A stretch of 62,729 nucleotides of DNA, taken from a bacterium HR30 (GTDB lineage: Bacteria > Desulfobacterota > Binatia > HRBIN30). The stretch covers positions 1-62,729 of the forward strand of contig BEIG01000004.1 of NCBI GenBank assembly GCA_002898795.1, read 5' to 3'. Below are positions 10,218-18,608 of the stretch, one piece after another. Position 1 is the stretch's first letter. Each line of letters opens with the position of its first letter. Below the pieces are notes generated by a model that was given only the letters and a program-made list of their open reading frames with translations, searched no databases and was not told the DNA's origin. The position numbers were made by a program, and so were the translations under genes.

Positions 10218-10263
10218 CGCCTCTGCCCTCTACCATGTTTTTTTCGGCCTCGCTCAGGCCGCG

Positions 10264-12624
10264 TTAACTTGTCCACTTCCAGTCGCGAATCTCCGGTAAA
10301 TCGTCCCCGTACTTGGTGATGTATTCACGGTGCTCCACCAATTTATCGCGAATCGCTTGTTTCACGTACGCTTTTCGTGCCCCGAGGCCGGGCACGCGAT
10401 CGATGACGTCTTCCACCAAGTGGAATCGATCCAAATCGTTCCGCACGCACATGTCGAATGGCGTCGTCGTCGAACCTTCCTCCTTGTAGCCACGAACGTG
10501 CAAATTCGGGTGGTTGGTACGCCGGTACGCCAAGCGGTGAATGAGCCACGGGTAACCGTGAAAGGCGAAGATAATCGGTTTGTTGGTGGTGAACAGAACG
10601 TCGAACTGGGCATCGGTGAGCCCATGCGGGTGCTCGCTACGGGGCGGTAGAGTCATCAAGTCGACAATGTTGACCACCCGCACCTTCAGTTCCGGAATGA
10701 AGCGACGAAGTAGCCAAGCAGCCGCAACCGTCTCCAGCGTTGGCACGTCGCCACAACAGGCCAAGACCACGTCCGGTTCGCTGCCTTCATCGTTGCTCGC
10801 CCAGGGTAGGATCCCGATGCCGGTGGAACAGTGCTTGATGGCGGCATCCATGTCGAACCATTGAGGTGCCGGCTGCTTCCCCGCCACGATCACGTTGATG
10901 CAATCGCGGCTGCGGAGGCATTGGTCGGTAACGCAAAGAAGCGTGTTCGCATCGGGAGGCAGATAAACGTGAATGAGTTCGGCTTTCTTGTTGACCACGA
11001 TGTCCAAGAAGCCAGGGTCTTGATGCGTAAAGCCGTTGTGGTCCTGCCGCCAAACGTGCGAGGTGAGGAGGTAGTTGAGTGCCGCAATGGGCCGGCGCCA
11101 AGGGATGTGCCGCGCAACTTTGAGCCATTTGGCGTGTTGGTTGAACATGGAATCGACAATGTGGATGAAGGCCTCGTAGCAATTGAAAAAGCCGTGTCGG
11201 CCAGTGAGCAAATAGCCTTCGAGCCAGCCCTGGCACTGGTGTTCGCTCAGCATTTCCATCACCCGTCCATCCGGACTGACAGCCTCGTCTTCGGGCGTCG
11301 TTTCGGCCACGGAACAGCGGGTGGTGACTTCGAACACATCGTTCCACCGGTTGGATGTGGTTTCGTCCGGGCTGAACACCCGAAAATTCCGGGCTTCGGC
11401 ATTGAGGCGCAGCACATCGCGAATGTATGCCCCCTGCACGCGTGTAGCCTCTGCCACCGCGCTGCCGGGCGAGGGAACATCGACGGCGTAAGCACGAAAG
11501 TCGGGCAAGCGTAAGTCACGCAACAGCGTGCCACCGTTGGCGTGCGGGTTGGCGCTCATGCGGCGAGGTCCCTTTGGAGCCAAGGCTCGCAACTCCGCGC
11601 GGAGTCGGCCTCGCTCGTCGAACAGTTCCTCCGGCCGATAGCTGCGGAGCCAAGCTTCCAGGAGCTTGAGTTGCGCTGGATCTTCGCGCACACGAGACAG
11701 CGGCACTTGATGGGAGCGAAACGAGCCTTCCACGGGCTTGCCATCCAGCTCTTTCGGTCCGGTCCACCCCTTGGGCGTCTGAAGAACGATCATAGGCCAG
11801 ATCGGCCGCAGGCGGCTTTTACCTTCGCGCGCCTCATGCTGAATCTCCCGAATGCGAGCGAGGCACCAATCCAAGGCAGCCGCCATCTGATCGTGCATGA
11901 CGGAAGGGTCGCTGCCCGTGACGAATCTCGGCTCGTAACCATAACCGCGGAGCAACATCTCCAGTTCCTGCCGAGGAATACGGGCCAGGATGGTCGGACC
12001 AGCAATCTTAAATCCGTTCAGGTGCAAAATGGGCAGCACGGCCCCATCGCGCACTGGATTCAGGAACTTGTTCGAGTGCCAGCTCGTGGCCAGGGGACCC
12101 GTTTCCGCCTCGCCGTCACCCACGACGCAAGCGACGATCAAGTCCGGATTGTCAAAGGCCGCTCCAAACGCGTGGGCAAGGGAGTAACCCAACTCGCCGC
12201 CTTCGTGAATGGACCCAGGCACTTCCGGAGCCACGTGGCTCGGTATGCCGCCCGGAAAGGAAAACTGCTTGAACAACCGGCGAAGACCTTCTTCGTCCTC
12301 CGACACATCGGGGTAAAGCTCGCTGTAAGTCCCTTCGAGGTAGGCGTGGGCCACAATTGCTGGTCCGCCATGGCCCGGCCCAATTACATACATCATGTTG
12401 AGATCATGCTGGACGATCAGCCGGTTGAGGTGGGTGTAAATGAAGGCCAGGCCCGGAGACGTTCCCCAATGCCCGAGCAAGCGGCGCTTGATGTGATGCG
12501 GTTCAAGCGGTTCGCGCAAGAGCGGGTTGTCCAGCAAGTAAATTTGGCCCACCGTCAAGTAGTTCGCCGCGCGCCAGTACGCATCGATTTTCGCACGCAA
12601 GTTGTCGCTGAGCACGGCTTCCAT
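10264..12624 (-). CDS. xfp: Xylulose-5-phosphate/fructose-6-phosphate phosphoketolase
   Basis: Thiamine-diphosphate enzyme (786 aa) that splits xylulose-5-P or fructose-6-P with phosphate into acetyl-phosphate and glyceraldehyde-3-P or erythrose-4-P. Visible motifs include the N-terminal [26 protein letters not shown], the ThDP/Mg site [18 protein letters not shown], and the C-terminal half with [11 protein letters not shown] and FHGYPWLIH. Two in-frame ATGs exist: the one at 12633 abuts GGAGG with no spacer, while the one at 12624 has a 9-nt spacing, so the latter is chosen. The gene lies upstream of fhs and is divergent from the small gene at 12721. Confidence 0.95.
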   Translation of the reverse strand: MEAVLSDNLRAKIDAYWRAANYLTVGQIYLLDNPLLREPLEPHHIKRRLLGHWGTSPGLAFIYTHLNRLIVQHDLNMMYVIGPGHGGPAIVAHAYLEGTYSELYPDVSEDEEGLRRLFKQFSFPGGIPSHVAPEVPGSIHEGGELGYSLAHAFGAAFDNPDLIVACVVGDGEAETGPLATSWHSNKFLNPVRDGAVLPILHLNGFKIAGPTILARIPRQELEMLLRGYGYEPRFVTGSDPSVMHDQMAAALDWCLARIREIQHEAREGKSRLRPIWPMIVLQTPKGWTGPKELDGKPVEGSFRSHQVPLSRVREDPAQLKLLEAWLRSYRPEELFDERGRLRAELRALAPKGPRRMSANPHANGGTLLRDLRLPDFRAYAVDVPSPGSAVAEATRVQGAYIRDVLRLNAEARNFRVFSPDETTSNRWNDVFEVTTRCSVAETTPEDEAVSPDGRVMEMLSEHQCQGWLEGYLLTGRHGFFNCYEAFIHIVDSMFNQHAKWLKVARHIPWRRPIAALNYLLTSHVWRQDHNGFTHQDPGFLDIVVNKKAELIHVYLPPDANTLLCVTDQCLRSRDCINVIVAGKQPAPQWFDMDAAIKHCSTGIGILPWASNDEGSEPDVVLACCGDVPTLETVAAAWLLRRFIPELKVRVVNIVDLMTLPPRSEHPHGLTDAQFDVLFTTNKPIIFAFHGYPWLIHRLAYRRTNHPNLHVRGYKEEGSTTTPFDMCVRNDLDRFHLVEDVIDRVPGLGARKAYVKQAIRDKLVEHREYITKYGDDLPEIRDWKWTS

Positions 12625-12720
12625 CGCTGACATCCTCCAAGCAGCAGTATGGCCGCGAATGGAGTTTCCGCAAAGTGCGACAGTTGTGTTCGCGGCATTC
12701 CGCAGATAGATAACCGGGCA

Positions 12721-13047
12721 ATGGGAGCTTCATATCGTCGACGCTCTGCAGCGACCGTGCGCCTGCTGGTGGCGGAACTGAGGAACGCGGCCGAGCGCCT
12801 CGGCTATACAGTGCGCGAAGAAAAGTTGTTGCGTGAAGTGGGCTACAGAGTGCGCGGCGGGGGCTGCGTGGTGAAGGGAACGAAGATGATTTTCCTCGAC
12901 CGGGAGGCTTCGCCCGAAACACACCTGGACGTGTTAGTCGATGTACTGTGGGACGAGCCACTGGAAGAACTATATCTCTCCCCGCAGGCCCGCGAACTGT
13001 TCCGCCAGCCGAGGCTTCGGTTCCCTGGAACGAACGAAGCCGCTTGA
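12721..13047 (+). CDS. Conserved hypothetical protein upstream of fur-like gene
   Basis: A 108-aa basic/acidic mixed protein of unknown function. Its central segment [21 protein letters not shown] resembles a small hypothetical family that I associate with delta-like genomes; no catalytic motif is visible. It is soluble with no signal peptide. The frame is open further upstream (to 12649), but the ATG at 12721 begins the conserved part. The stop is 12 bp before the Fur-family ATG, so co-transcription with the regulator is likely. It may be functionally linked to it, but nothing in the sequence shows how. Confidence 0.7.
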   Translation: MGASYRRRSAATVRLLVAELRNAAERLGYTVREEKLLREVGYRVRGGGCVVKGTKMIFLDREASPETHLDVLVDVLWDEPLEELYLSPQARELFRQPRLRFPGTNEAA

Positions 13048-13059
13048 AATGGGGAAACG

Positions 13060-13632
13060 ATGGCCCGCCAAGCTGCGGCAAAAAGCGAAACCCTCGAAGA
13101 GCGATTCCGCATCTTCCAAGATCACCTGCGCCGCTTGGGCTTGAAGTGGACCTCGCAACGCGACGATATCGCGAAAGTCTTCTTCGCGGCCAAGCGACAC
13201 ATCAGCGTCGACGAGCTGTACCGCGAAGTCAAAAAGGTCAACCCTCGCATCGGCTACGCCACCGTGTACCGCACGATGAAGCTGCTCAAGGAATGCGGCC
13301 TCGCTTCCGAGAGTCACTTCTTGAATGGCGAGGCGCGCTACGAGAGCACCGAGGGGCAGCACCACGACCACCTGATTTGCGTGCAATGCGGCAGCATCGT
13401 CGAGTTCGAAGAGGAACGGATCGAGCGCTTACAAGCCGAAGTGGCGCGTAAAGCTGGGTTTTTGTTTACGGGCCATCGAATGGAGCTGTACGGCGTTTGT
13501 GCGGCTTGCCAAAAGGCGCAAGGCAAAACAGCGGGAGAGAGCGACGAACGCAGTCGTGCGAGAACTTTCCCCAGCCGAGCTGGAACCGACACTCGGCCAG
13601 GCCGAGCCAGTCCTTCCGGACGACATCCGTAA
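13060..13632 (+). CDS. Fur family metalloregulator with C-terminal extension
   Basis: Fur/PerR-type transcriptional repressor (190 aa). An N-terminal winged helix (about residues 12-90, with RIGYATVYRTMKLL as recognition region) precedes the dimerisation/metal domain. That domain has HHDHLIC at 101-107, the structural CxxC pairs Cys-107/110 and Cys-147/150, and HRMELYGVC. Iron, peroxide (PerR) or zinc sensing cannot be told apart by eye. Usual length is about 140-160 aa; the last 35 residues are Arg/Ser/Pro-rich low-complexity sequence that runs up to the hairpin repeat array, and may be coding acquired through loss of the original stop. GGGGA precedes the ATG. Confidence 0.9.
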   Translation: MARQAAAKSETLEERFRIFQDHLRRLGLKWTSQRDDIAKVFFAAKRHISVDELYREVKKVNPRIGYATVYRTMKLLKECGLASESHFLNGEARYESTEGQHHDHLICVQCGSIVEFEEERIERLQAEVARKAGFLFTGHRMELYGVCAACQKAQGKTAGESDERSRARTFPSRAGTDTRPGRASPSGRHP

Positions 13633-13659
13633 CCCTGCATACCCCGTACGCCTGCGGGG

Positions 13660-14072
13660 CCGCGTCGGGGCGCACCTGCGCGTGCGCCCACCGTCGCCGC
13701 CATCGCCACCGTCGTCCCCGCCATTGTTGGGGCGCACCTGCGCGTGCGCCCACCGTCGCCATCGCCACCACCGTCCCCGCCCATGGTAGGGGCGCACCTG
13801 TGTGTGCGCCCACCGTCGCCATCACCACCACCGTCCCCACCATGGTAGGGGCGCACCTGCGTGTGCGCCCACCGTCGCCATCGTCACCACCGTCCCCGCC
13901 ATTGTTGGGGCGCACCTGCGTGTGCACCCACCGCCGTCGCCATCGCCACCACCGTCCCCGCCCATGGTAGGGGCGCACCTGTGTGTGCGCCCACCGTCGC
14001 CATCGCCACCGTCGTCCCCGCCATTGTTGGGGCGCACCTGCGTGTGCGCCCACCGTCGCCACGCACGGTATG
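13660..14072. repeat. Tandem array of about 60-bp units, each carrying a GGGCGCAC/GTGCGCCC hairpin
   Basis: Seven direct units of roughly 58-63 bp. Each begins with GGGGCGCACCTG, then YGYGTGCGCCC, so GGGCGCAC and GTGCGCCC can pair as an 8-bp stem with a 6-nt loop. A Pro/Thr-coding-like stretch CCACCGTCGCCATCGCC then ends in CCATTGTTG or CCATGGTAG before the next unit. Two alternating spacer variants (ATTGTTG and ATGGTAG) show that higher-order duplications occurred. It fills the gap between the Fur-family gene and rppH; proline- or arginine-rich frames across it are repeat artefacts. Confidence 0.9.
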
Positions 14073-14092
14073 GGGGCACGGTATGTCCGTGC

Positions 14093-14638
14093 CTACGATG
14101 GGCCGCGCCGCACCTGTTCGGCAAACCGGCGCAAATGTGGCACGAGCGCTCGGTACACTTCACGCTTGAATTCGACCACGATTTCCGGCAGCCGCTCCAC
14201 TTCCTCCCAGCGCCAACGGCCGAATTCCGGCTTGTGGTGACCATCGCCGGGACGACACACATCGATTTCGGCCTCTTCCCCATCGAAGCGAAACGCAAAC
14301 CATTTTTGCTTTTGGCCTCGATACCGGCCTCCCCAGGCCTTTGCTCTCAGTTCCGCCGGCAGGTCATAGGCGAGCCACTCCGGCACCTCACCCAACAGCG
14401 ACACCGAACGGATCGAGGTTTCCTCCCACAGCTCGCGACGAGCGGCCTCGCAGGGGTCTTCCTCCGCATCCAGTCCACCTTGGGGCATTTGCCACCATGT
14501 GCCAAAGCCTTCTTCGGCGTCCGCCACGGCCACACGCTCACCTACCCACACGCGGCCGTCATGACGAAACACAGCGGCCCCCACACACAGACGGTACGGG
14601 AGCCCATCCGGCTCGTGCAATCGTTCGACCATTGCCAT
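14093..14638 (-). CDS. rppH: RNA pyrophosphohydrolase (Nudix)
   Basis: RppH-type Nudix hydrolase (181 aa) that removes pyrophosphate from the 5' end of triphosphorylated mRNA, starting RNase E-dependent decay. The Nudix box G-x5-E-x7-REL-x-EE spans about residues 55-77. QMPQGG before it and GGRYRGQKQKWFAFRF after it are specific to RppH/Ap4A-type enzymes. The frame is open far upstream through repeat DNA, but the domain begins at GLPYRLCVGAAVF, so the ATG at 14638 (or 14632) just after GGTGG is used. It is flanked by repeats on one side and a small orphan gene on the other. Confidence 0.88.
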   Translation of the reverse strand: MAMVERLHEPDGLPYRLCVGAAVFRHDGRVWVGERVAVADAEEGFGTWWQMPQGGLDAEEDPCEAARRELWEETSIRSVSLLGEVPEWLAYDLPAELRAKAWGGRYRGQKQKWFAFRFDGEEAEIDVCRPGDGHHKPEFGRWRWEEVERLPEIVVEFKREVYRALVPHLRRFAEQVRRGPS

Positions 14639-14805
14639 CCACCGTAACAAATTCAGCACCGCCCTTCGACCTCGTTCGCAGTTGCACGGACGAACAAGAT
14701 CGTGCAAAGAATCCGAGACAAAAGGCAGTCCAGTAGCCTCGCTACCCGGCTGCTCAGGTGTCGCTCCACGACAAATAACCAGCCCCACCGGAAACGTCGC
14801 TTTCC

Positions 14806-15198
14806 TTGCATCGCAGCCTGCAAGAACTCCTCGCAGAGATGGGTCGGCTGCAGCAGGATCACTCCCAAATGGAGTACCCGCTCGGCGAAGCGAACGACAC
14901 CTTGGATGTTGTCTGGCAGCGGGAGATGAGCGGCGTACCAACAATTGCTTTCGAAGTGGAACTTTCCACTTCGATCGAGCAGGCGCTCGCTCGCCTGCGC
15001 ATTGCCTACGAACGGTGGGCAACACGCCCATGCATCGCCCTCGGAAGCGACAATTCGGAGCGGGTTCAAAGTGTCTTGGCTCAGCACAGCCACCGCTTTG
15101 CACAACTCGTTCGAGTTTGTTCCAAAGCGCAAGTTCGCATGGTGCACACGTTGAAGCGCGATCTCCGCTCTTTGGAGGAAAGCCTCGGGATTTACTGA
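14806..15198 (+). CDS. Orphan protein, possible PD-(D/E)XK nuclease-like fold
   Basis: A 130-aa frame starting with TTG (ATG alternative at 14839). A stop codon about 30 nt upstream of the TTG excludes a longer intact form. Unlike neighbouring frames it is compositionally normal and amphipathic. The segment EANDTLDVVW, then FEVELST about 15 residues later, resembles the D...(E)xE core of PD-(D/E)XK nuclease-like proteins, followed by a helix with ALARLRIAYERW. Function is unknown; it could also be a remnant of a larger protein that has lost its N-terminus. It is divergent from rppH and lies next to the repeat zone, as an isolated cargo or relic gene might. Confidence 0.5.
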   Translation: MHRSLQELLAEMGRLQQDHSQMEYPLGEANDTLDVVWQREMSGVPTIAFEVELSTSIEQALARLRIAYERWATRPCIALGSDNSERVQSVLAQHSHRFAQLVRVCSKAQVRMVHTLKRDLRSLEESLGIY

Positions 15199-15651
15199 AC
15201 CTTGTGCGGCGAGCGACCCAAGGAAACACAAGCGCCAAGCTTTTCCTGCGGGCGTTCCGCCCGCACGCCCCGGCAGGGCTTCCACGCTCCAAAGACATAC
15301 CGCCACGCAGGCCCCCGGGCATCGCAGGGACACGCGGCAATGCACCCGCCATCGCTGTCCGCACCACCATACCCACCATGGTAGGGGCGCACCTACGTGT
15401 GCGCCCACCATCGCCATCGCCACCGTCGTCCCCGCGCCTGGTAGGGGCGCACCTGCGTGTGCGCCCGCGTTCCGCGCACCACGCGCGTCCCCGCATGCCG
15501 TGGGGCGCACCTCCGTGTGCGCCCCCGTTACCGTTACCGTTACCGTCACCGTCCCCGTGCTGCCGCACACGCCTCCGCCGTCGCTATCGGCGCCACCGTA
15601 CCCGGCATTGTATGGGCACACGGCTGCGGCAATGCAGACGTGGCACGGGTT
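15199..15651. repeat. Intergenic repeat zone with several hairpin repeats
   Basis: No gene seen. TGCGGGCG (15247-15254) and CGCCCGCA (15258-15265) form an 8-bp stem with a TTC loop. Three GGGCGCAC/GTGCGCCC hairpins follow at 15385-15406, 15445-15466 and 15503-15524, the first two preceded by GTAG. A CCGTTA microsatellite lies near 15526-15545. From about 15542 the sequence belongs to the 2.9-kb duplication. Confidence 0.85.
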
Positions 15652-18400
15652 TCAGCACCCGAGCAGCGCCTTGTTCACGGCCAGAATGATCTCCTCCACC
15701 GTGATGGTGCCGTCTCCGCTGGCGTCCCCGGCGAGGCACATGGAAACGTCGACACTACCCAAGGCGATGTTCACCATGGTGACGATCTCGTCGATGGTCA
15801 CGCTGCCATCACCGCTACAATCGCCCGTGCAACCCCGGACAGGCGTGGCCGTGGCGGGCACCGTCGGTGTGGGCGTAGATGTCGGCGACGGTGTGGGGCT
15901 CGGGGTCGGTGTACGCGTGCCGGTGAAGCTCGGGCTCGCCGTTGGCGTTGGAGTCGCCGTAGTTGTTGCCGTGGCTGTTGTCGTCGCTGTAAGTGTCTCC
16001 GTCGGAGTCAACGATGCCGGCGGGCTGGGCGACGGCGTGTCGGTCGCAGTGGAAGATGGCTCCGGAGTGAAGGTCGGCGTCGTGGTAGGGCTCGGTGTTG
16101 GCGTGCGCGTGATCACCGTCGGTAGCGGCGTCGTCGCTGGAGCCTCCGCTCCCGCTTCCACCGCCCCGACGTCGCACGCAGCACCATACGGGCGCGGCGC
16201 CCCGCGCTGGTCCTGCGCCAGGGCCCTACCCCCGAGGTCCGTGCAGTCGCTCGCTGCGTCGATCGCTACGCTGCCTGCGCCCAAGCCGTGAACGGGAGTG
16301 TACCCCCCTCGATCCTCCAGCGGCTCTAACGCCAACGCCTCCAACGTGGCCTCCGTAAAATCACGGCAACTTCGATCCGTGGCGAAGTTCACGCCCCGCC
16401 GGCTCGTCAGCGGACCGCTGCAACTCCCGTCGCTCCCTTGGTTGCCCGCCACCAGGCTGTTCTTGAACCTCAGCACTCCAAACTCGGTCTCGCTGACAAC
16501 CTCGTTAAACACCGCCCCTCCTTCGGCAGAAGCTCGGTTGAAGGCCACGGTGCTGTGCACCACATTGGCCGTAGCCCCCGCAGCGTTGAAAAGCCCGCCC
16601 CCACGAGCCCCGCTTTCGTTGCTACTCACCGTGCTGTTCACAAGCTGCACCACCCCACGGTTCCGAATCCCGCCACCGTCTGCCGGCGACTGGTTACCCC
16701 AGATGGCCGAACCCTCGATGGTCACCTCCCCCCCCTCCACGACCACGCCCCCTTGGCGGTTTTGGTTCACCTCCACGGCAAGAAGTCTACCGCCTGTGGT
16801 GCGCACACCTACACCGCCGTTGCCACTGACCCGGCACTGGCTTGCCTCCACCGTTCCCCCTCTGGCCCCGTCGCCCCCGTTGTGGGAAACTACGCTACGC
16901 ACCAGCTTACCACCACCCCCGATTCCATGGCCCGCATTGCCCACGATGCTGCTCTCCCGCACATCGGCTGAACCGGCGATTCCGTGGCCCCCGTTGTAGG
17001 AAATGATGCTGCGAATCAACGTGCCACCACCCGCAATGCCATGGCCCGCGTTGCCCTCAATGGTGCTATCCCACACCTCGGCTGACCCAGCTATTCCGTC
17101 GCCCCCGTTGTAGGAAATGATGCTGCGAATCAACGTACCACCACCCCCGGTTCCATGGCCCGCGTTGCCGGATATGACGCTGCGCACCAACGTAGCGCCC
17201 CCTTCGATTCCAGGCCCGCCATTCCCCGAAATCGTGCTTCGAACCACCAGGGAAAAGTCCGTCCGAATACCAGGGCCGCTGTGGCCTTCCACCGTGCTTT
17301 CCACCAATACAACCCAACCACCTTGTGCAGCGCTGCTTCCTCCCCGGAGCTCCAGCCCCCGAAGCTCCAATTGCCCCCCCGGGGCGGAGAACAAGGGAAA
17401 CGTACCATCTCCGCGCACTACGATCTGCCCAGCGCCATCCACTACTACCTTTACCTGAGGCGAAACCTCCAGCGCCCGGCGAAGCTGTATCTCCCCACTG
17501 ACCGAAAAGTGCACCCGGACACTGCCCGAGCGCAAGGCCGATAGCTCCTCCAAGGCGGCGCGCAGGGTGCACTCCCCTACCATGTCCTCACAAAACCCGT
17601 CGCCTGGGTCAGCATCGATCCGGTCAGCCAAACTTCCAACCACGTAACACGGAACGAGAACAGGGCGAGGGGAACTCTGGCGGGAGGAGTTATCCCCCCA
17701 GCACTCCACACTGCCGTCCTCCCGTACCCCGCAGGTGTGCGCCCCTCCGGCACTGACCGCTCGAAACACTCCCCCAGGAGAGGAACTCTGGCCATAGTAG
17801 TTATCCCCCCAGCACTCCACACTCCCGTCCTCCCGTAGCCCGCAGGTGTGGTACCGTCCCGCACTGACCGCTCGAAACACTCCCCCAGGAGGGGAACTCT
17901 GGCCCCAGCCGTTATACCCCCAGCACTCCACCCTGCCCTCCTCCCGTAGCCCGCAGGTGTGCCATCCTCCCGCGCTCACGGCATGGAACACTCCCCACGA
18001 AGGGAAACTCTGGCCGTCGCCGTTGTACCCCCAACAGTCCACACTGCCGTCCTCCGATAGCCCGCAGGTGTGCCCCCCTCCGACACTCACCGCGGTGAAA
18101 GGAGGAATCGGACAAAGCTCGGCCAACCCTTGCCTTGCGAGGAGCAGCGAACAAGCCAGCGCTACGCCCCACACCCACCACGAACACACCAACCGCCACA
18201 TCAACGCCCCTCGTGCACCGAGCCAAGCGGCGCTGCTTGGGAACTGCCCCCCTTCGGTGCGCGCCCCCGCAAGGCCCCTCGAACCTCGTCCCCAGCCGAA
18301 ATGACTGCCCCAACCGGGACCCAATGCTGCCACCCGCATTCTTCCCTCCCACGTGAGCACGGGACTACTACGGCCCGCCTCGGCGAGTCAACCACGTGCG
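15542..18400. repeat. Tandem duplication, copy 1
   Basis: This block recurs at 18609-21465. Alignment by eye gives a constant offset of 3065 bp from the gene stop through position 18400, where identity ends abruptly after ACCACGTGCG. On the left, the roughly 110 bp outside the gene are similar but carry several substitutions and a 2-bp indel. The genes themselves encode identical proteins, and frames on the opposite strand are also identical, which implies near-perfect DNA identity. One visible difference is a synonymous CTC/CTG in the penultimate Leu codon. Confidence 0.93.
15652..18201 (-). CDS. Secreted RCC1-repeat/beta-helix/dockerin-like protein, copy 1
   Basis: An 849-aa exported protein. 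After a signal peptide (SWWVWGVALACSLLLARQG) come four RCC1-like repeats of the form HTCGLxEDGSVxCWGxN. A CTLRAALEE segment and a right-handed parallel beta-helix rich in GNAGHGI/SYNGGHGI turns follow, with a CDVGAVE end typical of choice-of-anchor-Q proteins. A Thr/Pro/Ala linker of about 85 residues and a dockerin-like pair of EF-hand loops (DCSGDGSVTIDE, DASGDGTITVEE) ending in Cys complete it. The frame extends 53 codons upstream, but GAGGGG before the ATG at 18201 and the signal peptide set the start. Role is probably at the cell surface or extracellular; no cohesin partner is seen. An identical protein is encoded by the next copy. Confidence 0.85.
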   Translation of the reverse strand: MWRLVCSWWVWGVALACSLLLARQGLAELCPIPPFTAVSVGGGHTCGLSEDGSVDCWGYNGDGQSFPSWGVFHAVSAGGWHTCGLREEGRVECWGYNGWGQSSPPGGVFRAVSAGRYHTCGLREDGSVECWGDNYYGQSSSPGGVFRAVSAGGAHTCGVREDGSVECWGDNSSRQSSPRPVLVPCYVVGSLADRIDADPGDGFCEDMVGECTLRAALEELSALRSGSVRVHFSVSGEIQLRRALEVSPQVKVVVDGAGQIVVRGDGTFPLFSAPGGQLELRGLELRGGSSAAQGGWVVLVESTVEGHSGPGIRTDFSLVVRSTISGNGGPGIEGGATLVRSVISGNAGHGTGGGGTLIRSIISYNGGDGIAGSAEVWDSTIEGNAGHGIAGGGTLIRSIISYNGGHGIAGSADVRESSIVGNAGHGIGGGGKLVRSVVSHNGGDGARGGTVEASQCRVSGNGGVGVRTTGGRLLAVEVNQNRQGGVVVEGGEVTIEGSAIWGNQSPADGGGIRNRGVVQLVNSTVSSNESGARGGGLFNAAGATANVVHSTVAFNRASAEGGAVFNEVVSETEFGVLRFKNSLVAGNQGSDGSCSGPLTSRRGVNFATDRSCRDFTEATLEALALEPLEDRGGYTPVHGLGAGSVAIDAASDCTDLGGRALAQDQRGAPRPYGAACDVGAVEAGAEAPATTPLPTVITRTPTPSPTTTPTFTPEPSSTATDTPSPSPPASLTPTETLTATTTATATTTATPTPTASPSFTGTRTPTPSPTPSPTSTPTPTVPATATPVRGCTGDCSGDGSVTIDEIVTMVNIALGSVDVSMCLAGDASGDGTITVEEIILAVNKALLGC

Positions 18401-18608
18401 TCCAGAAGGCGCGGTTTCGCACGCATCGCGACGCGATGCGGAAGAAACCACCCTCACCCCGATCCCCTCTCCCACAGGGAGAGGGGAACCCTTGTAGGGG
18501 CGCACCTGCGTGTGCGCCCGCGTTCCGCGCACCATGACCGTTCCCATGCTGCCACACACGTCCCCGGCATTTTAGGGGCGCACCTGCGTGTGCGCCCGCG
18601 TTACCGGC
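18401..18608. repeat. Unique spacer between the two gene copies, packed with hairpins
   Basis: No gene seen. CGCATCGCG-A-CGCGATGCG (18422-18440) is a near-perfect palindrome. CCCCTCTCCC (18464-18473) and GGGAGAGGGG (18477-18486) form a perfect 10-bp stem with an ACA loop. Two GGGCGCAC/GTGCGCCC hairpins lie at 18498-18519 and 18576-18597. Several unrelated hairpin families thus sit exactly between the duplicated genes. Confidence 0.85.

Noticed and set aside
10240..10262. GGCCT-CGCTC-AGGCC hairpin with T-run near the end of xfp as a terminator.
   Set aside because: For the minus-strand transcripts the run reads as A, not U, and it lies between two genes likely to be co-transcribed.
13660..14072. 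The regularly spaced hairpin units could be mistaken for a CRISPR array.
   Set aside because: Linkers between hairpins are themselves repeats of each other and unit length varies from about 58 to 63 bp; there are no unique spacers.
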